From: DASQGA01 sp038209555
GTDB lineage: Bacteria > Actinomycetota > Thermoleophilia > Gaiellales > Gaiellaceae
Length of the DNA: 7,815 nucleotides
Reading direction: 5' to 3'
Assembly (NCBI GenBank): GCA_038209555.1
Contig: JBBQXP010000118.1
Location: 1-7,815 of the forward strand
In this document: in pieces, positions 1 through 7,815 of the stretch
Layout: each line of letters opens with the position of its first letter
How positions within the stretch are numbered: position 1 is the first letter of the stretch
The notes under the pieces: generated by a model
Databases searched by the model: none
What the model was told of the DNA's origin: nothing
Seen by the model: the letters and a program-made list of their open reading frames with translations, nothing else
Made by a program: the position numbers and the translations under genes

Positions 1-94
1 GGCATGGCTCCAACGGGCGATCCAGGCGGCCGGCGCTCGTGCCGATCGTTACGGGGAGCCCGCAGAGCGCAACAGACACCGGCGCTCGCCCGCT

Positions 95-269
95 ATGCCC
101 GCGATGTGCATCCGCTGTGGGACGACCGAAGCCCCGCAACCACTCGGGTACTGCCCCTCCTGCGCCGCGAATGCCCGCAGCGAGCTCGTGGAAGGCCTGA
201 AGCGCCTTGGCGAACCTCTCGTCCTGGGCGGCGTTCGACGATTGGCTGCGCCGCCGCGGCCTCCCCTAG
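95..269 (+). pseudogene. small zinc-ribbon protein, apparently frameshifted
   Basis: Function unknown. From the ATG at 95 (a second ATG is at 104) the frame encodes two CxxC knuckles, CIRC and CPSC, separated by 11 residues, as in a zinc ribbon, then a helical stretch ending KRLGE at 200-214. In that frame the reading continues as low-quality antisense of coxE to a stop at 425-427. One frame over, from 213-216, the DNA reads LSSWAAFDDWLRRRGLP and stops at TAG 267-269, which looks like a natural C-terminus rich in Trp and acidic/basic residues. One extra base or two missing bases near 212-216 would join the halves. The first frame is also open leftward to the window edge, so the true start may lie outside. 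No good ribosome binding site precedes 95. The frameshift could be real decay or a sequencing error. The zinc-ribbon reading is seen in the sequence; the joined product is inference. Confidence 0.5.
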
Positions 270-1297
270 AGGTGCGCGAGCGCGGCCCCGAGCTCCTCGA
301 GGCTCGCGAGGCTGTGTCCGCTCGCGAAGAGGTCGACGTAGGGGAGAGCCGCCTTCATGCCGCGCGCGAGCGGCTCGTAGGCGGGATCCTCCTGCAGCGG
401 GTTGAGCCAGACGACGCGGTGGGCTAGGCGTGAGAGCCGGGCCATCTGCTCGGCGAGGAGCTCGGGGTCACCGACCTCGAGTCCGTCCGAGCAGATGAGG
501 ACGAGGGCGCCGCGGGCCAGCCCGCCGTGCCCGTGCTCGTCGAGGAACGCCTTCAGCGCCTCGCCGATGCGCGTCCCCCCGTCCCAGTCGACGACCTCGG
601 CGGCCGCGCACCGCAGGGCCTCATCGACGTCGGCCGCAGCGAGCGCCCGCGTTACGCGAGTGAGGCGCGTGCCGAAGCAGAACGCCTCGACGCGCCGGCC
701 GGAGCGGAGGGCGCCGTGCGCGAACATGACGAGGGCGCGCGAGTAGGCGTCCATCGAGCCGGAAACGTCGAGGAGGAGGACGAGCCGCCGCTGCTCGCGC
801 CGCCGCTCCCGCCAGGCGCGGTCGACCGGCTCACCGCCGGTCCGGAAGGAGCGCCGCAGCGTCCGCCTGAGGTCGGGCGCACCGGACCTCGCTGCCGCTC
901 GTCGCCTCGAGCGCCGCTCCGGCACGGCGAGGCGCAGCCGCTGCATGAGCTCCGCCAGCGCGGCGAGCTCGGCCTGCGAGCAGGCGGCGAAGCTCTTCTC
1001 CTTCAGGAGCTCGACGGGGCTCGCAAGCGCGGTCTGCGCGTCGACCTCGACGCGAATCCGGACGGTGGGCGGCTGCCGCGGGACCTCGACCGGCGGTCCG
1101 AAGAAGGCGGCGAAGGCCTCGTCGTAGACAGGGATGTCGGCCGCGCGCGCCACGAGCGTCGCCCGCCCCGCCCAATAGAGGTCGTCGGGTGAAAGGAGGG
1201 CGGCGGCCCGGCAGAAGTCGGCGATGCGGCCTGTCCCGACCGCCAGCCCAGCGTCGCGGAGGGCATGGCCGAAGCGGGTGAGGATCTCCTCACTCAC
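266..1297 (-). CDS. coxE: CoxE-like VWA-domain protein, Mo-hydroxylase maturation
   Basis: A protein of 343 residues from the GTG at 1297. It has a helical N-terminal region (AVGTGRIADFCRA near residues 20-32), an Arg-rich linker (128-171, containing RTGGEP) and a C-terminal von Willebrand A domain. The metal-ion-dependent adhesion site is complete: DVSGSM with D177, S179 and S181, then T242 in DGGTRIG and D271 in CSDG. The C-terminal block WLNPLQEDPAYEPLARGM is characteristic of CoxE. In Oligotropha, CoxE works with the AAA+ ATPase CoxD in post-translational maturation of the Mo-Cu site of CO dehydrogenase; here it presumably helps activate the CoxL encoded across the divergent promoter. The GTG at 1297 overlaps the end of coxD by 8 nt, implying translational coupling. 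An in-frame ATG at 1333 would add 12 residues atypical of the family and lies deeper inside coxD, so it was not chosen. The stop codon lies in a CTAG shared with the convergent small gene. Confidence 0.9.
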   Translation of the reverse strand: MSEEILTRFGHALRDAGLAVGTGRIADFCRAAALLSPDDLYWAGRATLVARAADIPVYDEAFAAFFGPPVEVPRQPPTVRIRVEVDAQTALASPVELLKEKSFAACSQAELAALAELMQRLRLAVPERRSRRRAAARSGAPDLRRTLRRSFRTGGEPVDRAWRERRREQRRLVLLLDVSGSMDAYSRALVMFAHGALRSGRRVEAFCFGTRLTRVTRALAAADVDEALRCAAAEVVDWDGGTRIGEALKAFLDEHGHGGLARGALVLICSDGLEVGDPELLAEQMARLSRLAHRVVWLNPLQEDPAYEPLARGMKAALPYVDLFASGHSLASLEELGAALAHL

Positions 1298-2147
1298 CCA
1301 AGAGCTCGGCCTCGGCCCGTGCGGTGTCCTCACGGTTCTTCACGGCCCAGCCGAGCGTCTCCCGCGCCGCCTCTCCCTCGGCCGACTCGGCGCCGAGCAG
1401 CGAGAGCGCCTCGGCCCAGTCGATCGCCTCGGCCGCGCCGGGGCGCTTGACGAGGTCGAGGCTTCGCAGCCGTGCGACCGCGGCGGCGACCGAGCGCGCG
1501 AGCGCCTCCGAGACGCCCGGCGCCCGCAGGCGGATGATCTCGACCTCCCGTTCCAGGTCGGGGAAGTCGATCCAGTGGTAGAGGCAGCGCCGCTTGAGCG
1601 CGTCGTGCAGCTCACGGGTGCGGTTCGAGGTGATGACGACGGCGGGCGGCTCCTCGGCCGCGATCGTGCCGATCTCGGGAACCGTCACGGTGAAGTCGGA
1701 GAGCACCTCGAGGAGGAAGGCCTCGAACTCGTCGTCGGCTCGGTCGACCTCGTCGATCAGGAGCACGGCGCCCACCCCCGTCCGGATCGCCGCGAGCAGC
1801 GGCCGCTCGACGAGGAACTCGGGCCCGTAGAGCGCCGCCACCCGCTCCGCGGCGACCTCGCCTTCCTGGAGCGTGCGTGCGTAGAGGAGCTGGCGCGAGT
1901 AGTCCCACTCGTAGAGCGCCTGCGCCGCGTCGATGCCTTCATAGCACTGGAGCCGGATCAGCCGGGCCGCGAGGAGCTGTGCGAGCGTCTTGCCGACCTC
2001 GGTCTTACCGACGCCGGCCTCGCCTTCGAGGAGCAGCGGCCGACGCATCCTGAGGGCGAGGAAGATGGCCGTCGCGAGGCCGCGGTCCGCGAGGTAGGAC
2101 TCGGCCCGGAGTGCCTGCTCGACGTCGTCGACAGATCCGAATGTCAC
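1290..2147 (-). CDS. coxD: CoxD-like MoxR-family AAA+ ATPase
   Basis: MoxR-type AAA+ ATPase of 285 residues. Walker A is GEAGVGKT (residues 42-49), Walker B is VLLIDEVD (128-135, acidic pair D132/E133), sensor 1 is TSN (N175), and basic RR at 186-187 is in the arginine-finger region. In the CO dehydrogenase system CoxD acts as an ATP-dependent chaperone for introducing sulfur into the Mo centre; MoxR ATPases normally pair with VWA proteins, as here with coxE immediately downstream. Start choice: the frame is open to a TTG at 2186, but that start has no ribosome binding site and would add 13 residues. The GTG at 2147 gives a family-typical N-terminus (TFGSVDDVEQALRAESYLAD), so I chose it; only a weak GGGAG lies 12 nt upstream of it. 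Its job with an enzyme lacking the copper-binding Cys is probably sulfuration or general folding of the Mo site. This last point is inference. Confidence 0.9.
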   Translation of the reverse strand: MTFGSVDDVEQALRAESYLADRGLATAIFLALRMRRPLLLEGEAGVGKTEVGKTLAQLLAARLIRLQCYEGIDAAQALYEWDYSRQLLYARTLQEGEVAAERVAALYGPEFLVERPLLAAIRTGVGAVLLIDEVDRADDEFEAFLLEVLSDFTVTVPEIGTIAAEEPPAVVITSNRTRELHDALKRRCLYHWIDFPDLEREVEIIRLRAPGVSEALARSVAAAVARLRSLDLVKRPGAAEAIDWAEALSLLGAESAEGEAARETLGWAVKNREDTARAEAELLGE

Positions 2148-2149
2148 GG

Positions 2150-2179
2150 TTGAAGCGTACTCCCGGTGGGGCGTATGCT
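2150..2179 (+). promoter_or_regulatory. putative sigma70-type promoter of the plus-strand operon
   Basis: In the 80-base gap between the divergent coxD and coxM-remnant starts, TTGAAG (2150-2155) and TATGCT (2174-2179) are 18 bases apart, each matching four of six bases of the vegetative consensus. This would start transcription near 2186 and give a leader of about 40 nt. I found no equally good pair on the minus strand for coxD; a TTGAGC exists there but without a matching -10 element. The prediction is by eye. Confidence 0.4.
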
Positions 2180-2189
2180 CGCTCAAGCA

Positions 2190-2197
2190 GTCCGGAC
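2190..2197. promoter_or_regulatory. 8-bp perfect palindrome, possible operator
   Basis: GTCCGGAC is self-complementary and sits just downstream of the predicted transcription start in the divergent control region, a common place for a repressor half-site pair. Short palindromes are frequent in G+C-rich DNA, so support is weak. Confidence 0.2.
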
Positions 2198-2215
2198 CCA
2201 GCCGGGAGGCGGGAA

Positions 2216-2222
2216 GGGAGGT
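2216..2222 (+). promoter_or_regulatory. ribosome binding site of the coxM remnant, within a palindrome
   Basis: GGGAGGT lies 5 nt before the ATG at 2228 and fixes that start for the chimeric gene, against upstream in-frame starts. It overlaps a perfect 10-bp palindrome, GAGGTACCTC (2218-2227), that abuts the start codon. Confidence 0.65.
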
Positions 2223-2227
2223 ACCTC

Positions 2228-2539
2228 ATGTACCCCGCCAGTTTCGAGTACTTCGCGCCGGCAAGTGTCGAGGAGGCGCTCTCGGTCCTCGAGCGCTTCG
2301 GGGACGAGGCGAAGGTCCTGGGCGGCGGCCAGAGCCTCATCCCGCTCATGAAGCTTCGCTTCGCATCGCCGCGCGCCCTCGTCGACCTGAGCCGCATCGA
2401 GGGGCTCGACGGGCTCTACGAGGCCGACGGGATGCTGAACGTCGGCGCGCTCGTCCGCCACAAGACGTGCGAGCGGTCCGGCTGCCGTGCCCGCTTCGAG
2501 GCCGACCCAGCGCGCTTCGTCGCCGCGGGGGCGCCGTGA
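2228..2539 (+). CDS. truncated CoxM N-terminus joined to a YHS-domain tail (chimeric remnant)
   Basis: An open frame of 103 residues with a strong ribosome binding site. Residues 1 to about 84 are the N-terminal part of a CoxM-type FAD-binding subunit: FEYFAPASVEEAL, then the first FAD motif GGGQSLIPLMKLR (32-44), then VDLSRIEGL and VGALVRH. By hand alignment roughly half of these residues match the complete CoxM at 6862-7707. The homology stops there: the second FAD motif (TIGG) and about 195 residues are absent. The last 19 residues, GCRARFEADPARF (85-97) plus a short tail, fit the C-terminal end of a YHS domain (typically FCSxGCxxxFExxPxxY). The simplest reading is an in-frame deletion that joined two neighbouring genes. 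It is unlikely to bind FAD or work as a subunit. Its TGA overlaps the GTG of xdhC, so it may persist because its translation feeds xdhC. An assembly error joining two sites is an alternative. Confidence 0.75.
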   Translation: MYPASFEYFAPASVEEALSVLERFGDEAKVLGGGQSLIPLMKLRFASPRALVDLSRIEGLDGLYEADGMLNVGALVRHKTCERSGCRARFEADPARFVAAGAP

Positions 2540-3483
2540 AGGACGTCCTCGAGACGCTCGAGCGGTGGACGGGGGAGGGCCTCCGCGTCGTCACGGCGAC
2601 CGTCGTGAAGACGGAGCGCTCGGCGCCGCGCGACGCCGGCGCCGTGCTCGCCGTCTCCGAGCGTGGGGAGGTGGCGGGCTCCGTCACCGGAGGGTGCGTC
2701 GAGCCGGCCGTCTACGAGGAGGCGCAGGCCGTGCTCGCCGGCGGGCCGCCGCGGCTCGTCTCCTACGGCATCGCCGACGAGGAGGCGTTCGAGGTCGGCC
2801 TCCCTTGCGGCGGCACCGTCCACATCTTCTTGACCACGGCCCGGCGCGACCTGATTGAGCAGCTCGCGAGGGCGATCAAGGACGAGACGCCGGTCGTGCT
2901 GGCGATGGAGGTCTCAGGCCCCAAGATGGGCGAGCAGCGGCTCGTCGAGCTCGACGGCCACTTCGAGCCGGTCGTCGACGGCGACACCTTCTACCTGCCG
3001 TTCGCGCCCCGGCCCAACATGTACGTCTTCGGCGCCGTCGACCACGCGGCCGCGGTCGCCCGGATCGGCAAGTTCCTCGGCTACCGCGTCACCGTTTGCG
3101 ATGCCCGCGCCCGCTTCGCGACCCGGGAGCGGTTCCCGGACGTGGACGAGATCGTCGTCCAGTGGCCGGACGAGTTCCTGCGCGCTGCGCCGGTGGACGA
3201 GCGCACGGCGATCTGCGTCCTCACGCACGACCACAAGTTCGACGTCCCGCTCCTCAAGGTCGCGCTCGAGACGCCGGCCGGCTACATCGGCGCGATGGGC
3301 GCGAGGCGGACGAACGAGAGCCGCAACGAGCGGCTGCTCGCCGAAGGGGTGACGGAGGAGCAGCTCGCCCGCATCCACGCTCCGATCGGCCTGCGGATCG
3401 GCTCGCGAACGCCCGAGGAGGTCGCCGTCGCGGTCGCGGCCGAGATCGTCGCGACCAGGCGGCAGGCGGTGGTGCCCGCATGA
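2536..3483 (+). CDS. xdhC: XdhC/CoxI-family molybdenum cofactor insertion protein
   Basis: A 315-residue XdhC-family protein. Family members bind molybdenum cofactor, promote its sulfuration and deliver it to the large subunit of xanthine dehydrogenase-type enzymes in the cytoplasm. The N-terminal XdhC/CoxI domain shows ERSAPRDAGA (27-36), SVTGGCVEPAV with GGC at 52-54, and GLPCGGTV (88-95). A Rossmann-like C-terminal domain begins near M162 (MYVFGAVDHA) and contains DARARFATRERFP, LTHDHKFD and GYIGAMGARRT. Both domains are complete and the length is normal. The GTG at 2536 gives the family N-terminus (KDVLETLERW); it overlaps the stop of the preceding chimeric frame as GTGA and has only a poor G-rich stretch upstream, so translation is probably coupled. 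An in-frame upstream ATG at 2467 would add 23 residues not seen in the family. The gene overlaps coxG by 4 nt (ATGA). Confidence 0.92.
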   Translation: MKDVLETLERWTGEGLRVVTATVVKTERSAPRDAGAVLAVSERGEVAGSVTGGCVEPAVYEEAQAVLAGGPPRLVSYGIADEEAFEVGLPCGGTVHIFLTTARRDLIEQLARAIKDETPVVLAMEVSGPKMGEQRLVELDGHFEPVVDGDTFYLPFAPRPNMYVFGAVDHAAAVARIGKFLGYRVTVCDARARFATRERFPDVDEIVVQWPDEFLRAAPVDERTAICVLTHDHKFDVPLLKVALETPAGYIGAMGARRTNESRNERLLAEGVTEEQLARIHAPIGLRIGSRTPEEVAVAVAAEIVATRRQAVVPA

Positions 3484-4043
3484 AGCTCGAGAACTCCTTC
3501 ACCGTCGCCGCCCCGTCCGAGGCCGCCTGGGACCTCCTGATGGACGTCCCGCGCATCATCCCCTGCATGCCGGGCGCGAAGCTCGACGAGGTAGTCGGTG
3601 ACTCGAGTTGGAAGGCGACCATGCAGGTAAAGCTCGGCCCGATCTCACTGACGTTCGCGACCGATATCGAGCGCACCGAGGTCGACGATGCCGCGAAGCG
3701 GGTCGTGCTGCAGGCGACTGCGCGCGAGGTGCGAAACCGGGGGCGGGCGCAGGCGAGCATCGAGTCGTCGCTCGCTGCGGAAGACGGCGCGACGCGGGTC
3801 GACCTCGTCACCGACCTGAGCCTCTCCGGCATGGTCGCCCAGTACGGGCGCGGGCTCATCCAGGACATCTCGTCCCAGATCGTGACGAGCTTCGCCGAGT
3901 GTCTGCAAGCCCAGCTCATCGCCGCCCCCGAAAATGCCGCCGCCGTGACGGCGGCCCAGGCGCGGCCGGTGGGCGGCCTGTCCCTGTTCTTCGGCGCCTT
4001 GCGCCGCGCCCTCGCCGGGCTCTTCCGAAGGAGGCCAAAGTGA
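3480..4043 (+). CDS. coxG: CoxG-like SRPBCC-family membrane-associated protein
   Basis: A 187-residue CoxG homologue. The SRPBCC/START-like hydrophobic-pocket domain occupies residues 1 to about 150 (FTVAAPSEAAWDLLMDVPRI, then CMPGAKLDEV, VKLGPISLTF, and a long C-terminal helix GRGLIQDISSQIV). A linker follows, then an amphipathic and strongly basic tail (about 164-187, LSLFFGALRRALAGLFRRR) that could attach the protein to the membrane. CoxG is known to anchor CO dehydrogenase at the membrane, and has been implicated in handing quinone to the enzyme. By analogy this protein may link the hydroxylase encoded just downstream to the respiratory quinone pool; that is inference, because the partner here is not a form I CO dehydrogenase. 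The start ATG overlaps the xdhC stop, and the stop overlaps the coxS GTG. Confidence 0.88.
   Translation: MKLENSFTVAAPSEAAWDLLMDVPRIIPCMPGAKLDEVVGDSSWKATMQVKLGPISLTFATDIERTEVDDAAKRVVLQATAREVRNRGRAQASIESSLAAEDGATRVDLVTDLSLSGMVAQYGRGLIQDISSQIVTSFAECLQAQLIAAPENAAAVTAAQARPVGGLSLFFGALRRALAGLFRRRPK
4028..4034 (+). promoter_or_regulatory. ribosome binding site deciding the coxS GTG start
   Basis: AAGGAGG lies inside the last codons of coxG, 5 nt before the GTG at 4040, and supports that start even though it is not ATG. Confidence 0.7.
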
Positions 4044-4498
4044 GACGCATCGGAATCACCGTCAATGGCGTCCGGCACGAGGCCGAGGTCGAGCCGCGCC
4101 AGCTCCTCGTCTACCTCCTCCGCGAGCAGCTCGGCCTCACGGGGACGACCGTCGGCTGCGACACGTCGTCGTGCGGCGCCTGCACCGTCCTCCTCGACGG
4201 CGAGTCGGTGAAGTCGTGCACCGTCCTCGCAGTGCAGGCCGACGGGTACGAGGTGACGACGATCGAGGGCCTGGCCGAGAACGGCAAGCTCCATCCCGTG
4301 CAGGAGGCCTTCCACCGAAGCCACGGGCTCCAGTGCGGCTACTGCACGCCGGGCATGGTGCTCGCCACCGTCAGCCTCCTCGCCGAGCACCCGAGCCCGA
4401 GCGAGGAAGAGATCCGGCACGGGCTCGAGGGCAACCTCTGCCGCTGCACCGGCTACCAGAAGATCGTCGAGGCCGTGCAGGCCGCGGCGACCGCGTAG
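4040..4498 (+). CDS. coxS: Mo-hydroxylase small subunit, two [2Fe-2S] clusters
   Basis: A 152-residue iron-sulfur subunit that passes electrons from the Mo site to FAD. All eight cluster ligands are present. The N-terminal plant-type ferredoxin domain has C40, C45, C48 (GCDTSSCGAC) and C60; the C-terminal helical domain has C99 and C102 (QCGYCTPGM) with C134 and C136 (NLCRCTGYQ). Length and spacing match CoxS and other stand-alone [2Fe-2S] subunits. The GTG start overlaps the coxG stop as GTGA and has a good ribosome binding site. It is followed after 9 nt by coxL, whose own ribosome binding site overlaps the coxS stop codon. The sequence alone would equally fit xanthine, nicotinate or aldehyde dehydrogenase relatives; the cox name rests on neighbours. 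Confidence 0.95.
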   Translation: MRRIGITVNGVRHEAEVEPRQLLVYLLREQLGLTGTTVGCDTSSCGACTVLLDGESVKSCTVLAVQADGYEVTTIEGLAENGKLHPVQEAFHRSHGLQCGYCTPGMVLATVSLLAEHPSPSEEEIRHGLEGNLCRCTGYQKIVEAVQAAATA

Positions 4499-4507
4499 GA
4501 GGGGGAG

Positions 4508-6861
<2,354 letters not shown>

Positions 6862-6865
<4 letters not shown>

Positions 6866-7707
6866 TCCCCGCGCGGTTCGACTACGAGGTGGCCGGGTCG
6901 GTCGACGAGGCGGTCGAGCTCCTTGGCCGGGAGGACGCGAAACTCCTCGCCGGCGGCCATTCGCTCCTGCCGCTCATGAAGCTCCGCCTCGCCCGGCCGA
7001 CGCTGCTCGTCGACATCGGTCGGCTCGAGGAGCTCTCCTATGTCCGCGACGCGGGCGAACGGCTCGCGATCGGGGGGCTGACGCGTCACCACGACCTCGC
7101 GGCCGACCCGCTCGTCCAGGAGCACTGCCCGATCCTCTCCCACGCCGCGGGGTTGGTCGGCGACCCGCAGGTGCGCCACCGCGGCACGATCGGCGGCTCG
7201 GTCGCGCACGGGGATCCCGCCTCCGACCTCCCGACGATCCTTGTCGCGCTCGACGCCGAGATCGCGGCGCGCGGTCCGGAAGGCGAGCGGGCGATCCCGG
7301 CAGCGGAGTTCTTCCGCGGGCTCTTCGAGACGGCGCTCGGGCAGTGCGACGTCGTCACCGAGATCAGGGTGCCGAAGCTGGGCACCTGGAAGGGCTGGTC
7401 GTACATCAAGTTCAACCGGCGCGCGCAGGACTGGGCCACCGTCGGGGTCGCAGCGATCGTGCGGCGCGAGGACGGCACGGTGGACGAGGCGGCGGTCGCC
7501 CTCACCAACATGGGTACGACGCCGCTTCGCGCGCGTGCGGTCGAGCAGGCGCTCGCCGGCGCGTCCGTCGACTCGGTCGCCCAGGCCGCCGAGCAGGCGG
7601 CGGAGGGCACGAGCCCGCCGAGCGACACGAACGGGAGCGCCGCCTACCGGCGTCGGCTAGCGTGCGTCCTGACGCGGCGCGCGCTCGAGGAGGCGTTGGC
7701 CCGGTAG
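6862..7707 (+). CDS. coxM: Mo-hydroxylase medium subunit, FAD-binding (complete)
   Basis: The 281-residue flavoprotein subunit, which takes electrons from the iron-sulfur subunit and hands them to the external acceptor. The N-terminal FAD domain carries AGGHSLLPLMKLR (A30-R42) and the second FAD motif RGTIGGSVAHGDPASDLP (TIGG at 109-112). The C-terminal CO-dehydrogenase flavoprotein domain shows YIKFNRRAQDWATVGVAA and ends in the usual YRRRLACVLTRRALEEAL helix. Length is normal and no part is missing. The start ATG overlaps the coxL stop (ATGA). Its place after S and L gives the S-L-M order usual in form II clusters. It is the only full M subunit in the window, so the enzyme should be complete despite the broken copy at 2228-2539. 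Confidence 0.95.
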
Positions 7708-7735
7708 TGCCCCTTCAGGTGATCTAGCCCCGCCT

Positions 7736-7757
7736 CCCGCGCGAAAAGCGCGCCGGG
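7736..7757 (+). terminator. G+C-rich hairpin after the operon, terminator-like
   Basis: A 5-bp stem CGCGC (7738-7742) / GCGCG (7748-7752) with loop GAAAA, extendable by two pairs past a 2-base bulge, starts 28 nt after the coxM stop. No run of T follows, so intrinsic termination is uncertain. The rest of 7708-7815 holds no gene I can support. Confidence 0.35.
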
Positions 7758-7815
7758 CAAGAATTCAGCTTCTCGCTTCTGCCTCCCTCTGCGGCCCTCG
7801 CGAACAGTGATTTAG

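Noticed and set aside
266..427. Continuation of the zinc-ribbon frame to the stop at 425-427
   Set aside because: This part overlaps the conserved C-terminus of coxE on the opposite strand and reads as its shadow.
1224..2153. 309-codon plus-strand open frame opposite coxD
   Set aside because: It is antisense of a complete MoxR ATPase with Walker A, Walker B and sensor 1 motifs; the antisense translation is low complexity.
2148..2186. coxD starting at the TTG at 2186
   Set aside because: No ribosome binding site precedes it, the added 13 residues do not resemble the family, and it would run over the predicted operon promoter; the GTG at 2147 fits better.

Overview
The window is about 70% G+C with strong G/C bias at third codon positions and frequent GTG starts. 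Together with the protein style this suggests an Actinomycetota genome, possibly of the Thermoleophilia/Gaiellales type; Chloroflexota is an alternative. The taxonomic call is inference from composition only.

Nearly the whole window is one molybdenum hydroxylase (xanthine oxidase / aerobic CO dehydrogenase superfamily) locus, arranged around a divergent promoter region at about 2148-2227. To the left, on the minus strand, lie coxD (MoxR-type AAA+ ATPase) and coxE (VWA-domain protein), overlapping by 8 nt. To the right, on the plus strand, is a tightly coupled operon: a truncated chimeric coxM remnant, xdhC, coxG, coxS ([2Fe-2S] subunit), coxL (Mo subunit) and a complete coxM (FAD subunit). 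Most junctions are 4-nt start/stop overlaps (GTGA or ATGA). S, L and M form the heterotrimeric enzyme; XdhC, CoxD and CoxE are expected to insert and mature the Mo centre; CoxG is expected to connect the enzyme to the membrane.

The large subunit carries AYRGAGR where genuine CO dehydrogenases carry the copper-binding Cys (AYRCSFR). It is therefore a form II or CoxL-like hydroxylase, its substrate is unknown, and it should not be annotated as a proven CO dehydrogenase. The S-L-M order fits form II clusters.

Two broken genes stand out. The first gene of the plus-strand operon has the first ~84 residues of a CoxM joined in frame to what looks like the last ~19 residues of a YHS-domain protein, so an internal deletion appears to have removed the rest of a second coxM and possibly more. 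At the left edge, a small plus-strand zinc-ribbon gene appears frameshifted near 212-216; when the shift is corrected it ends at a CTAG that also supplies the stop codon of convergent coxE. The last 108 bases hold a G+C-rich hairpin and no supportable gene. I saw no tRNA, rRNA, CRISPR, IS element or transposase.
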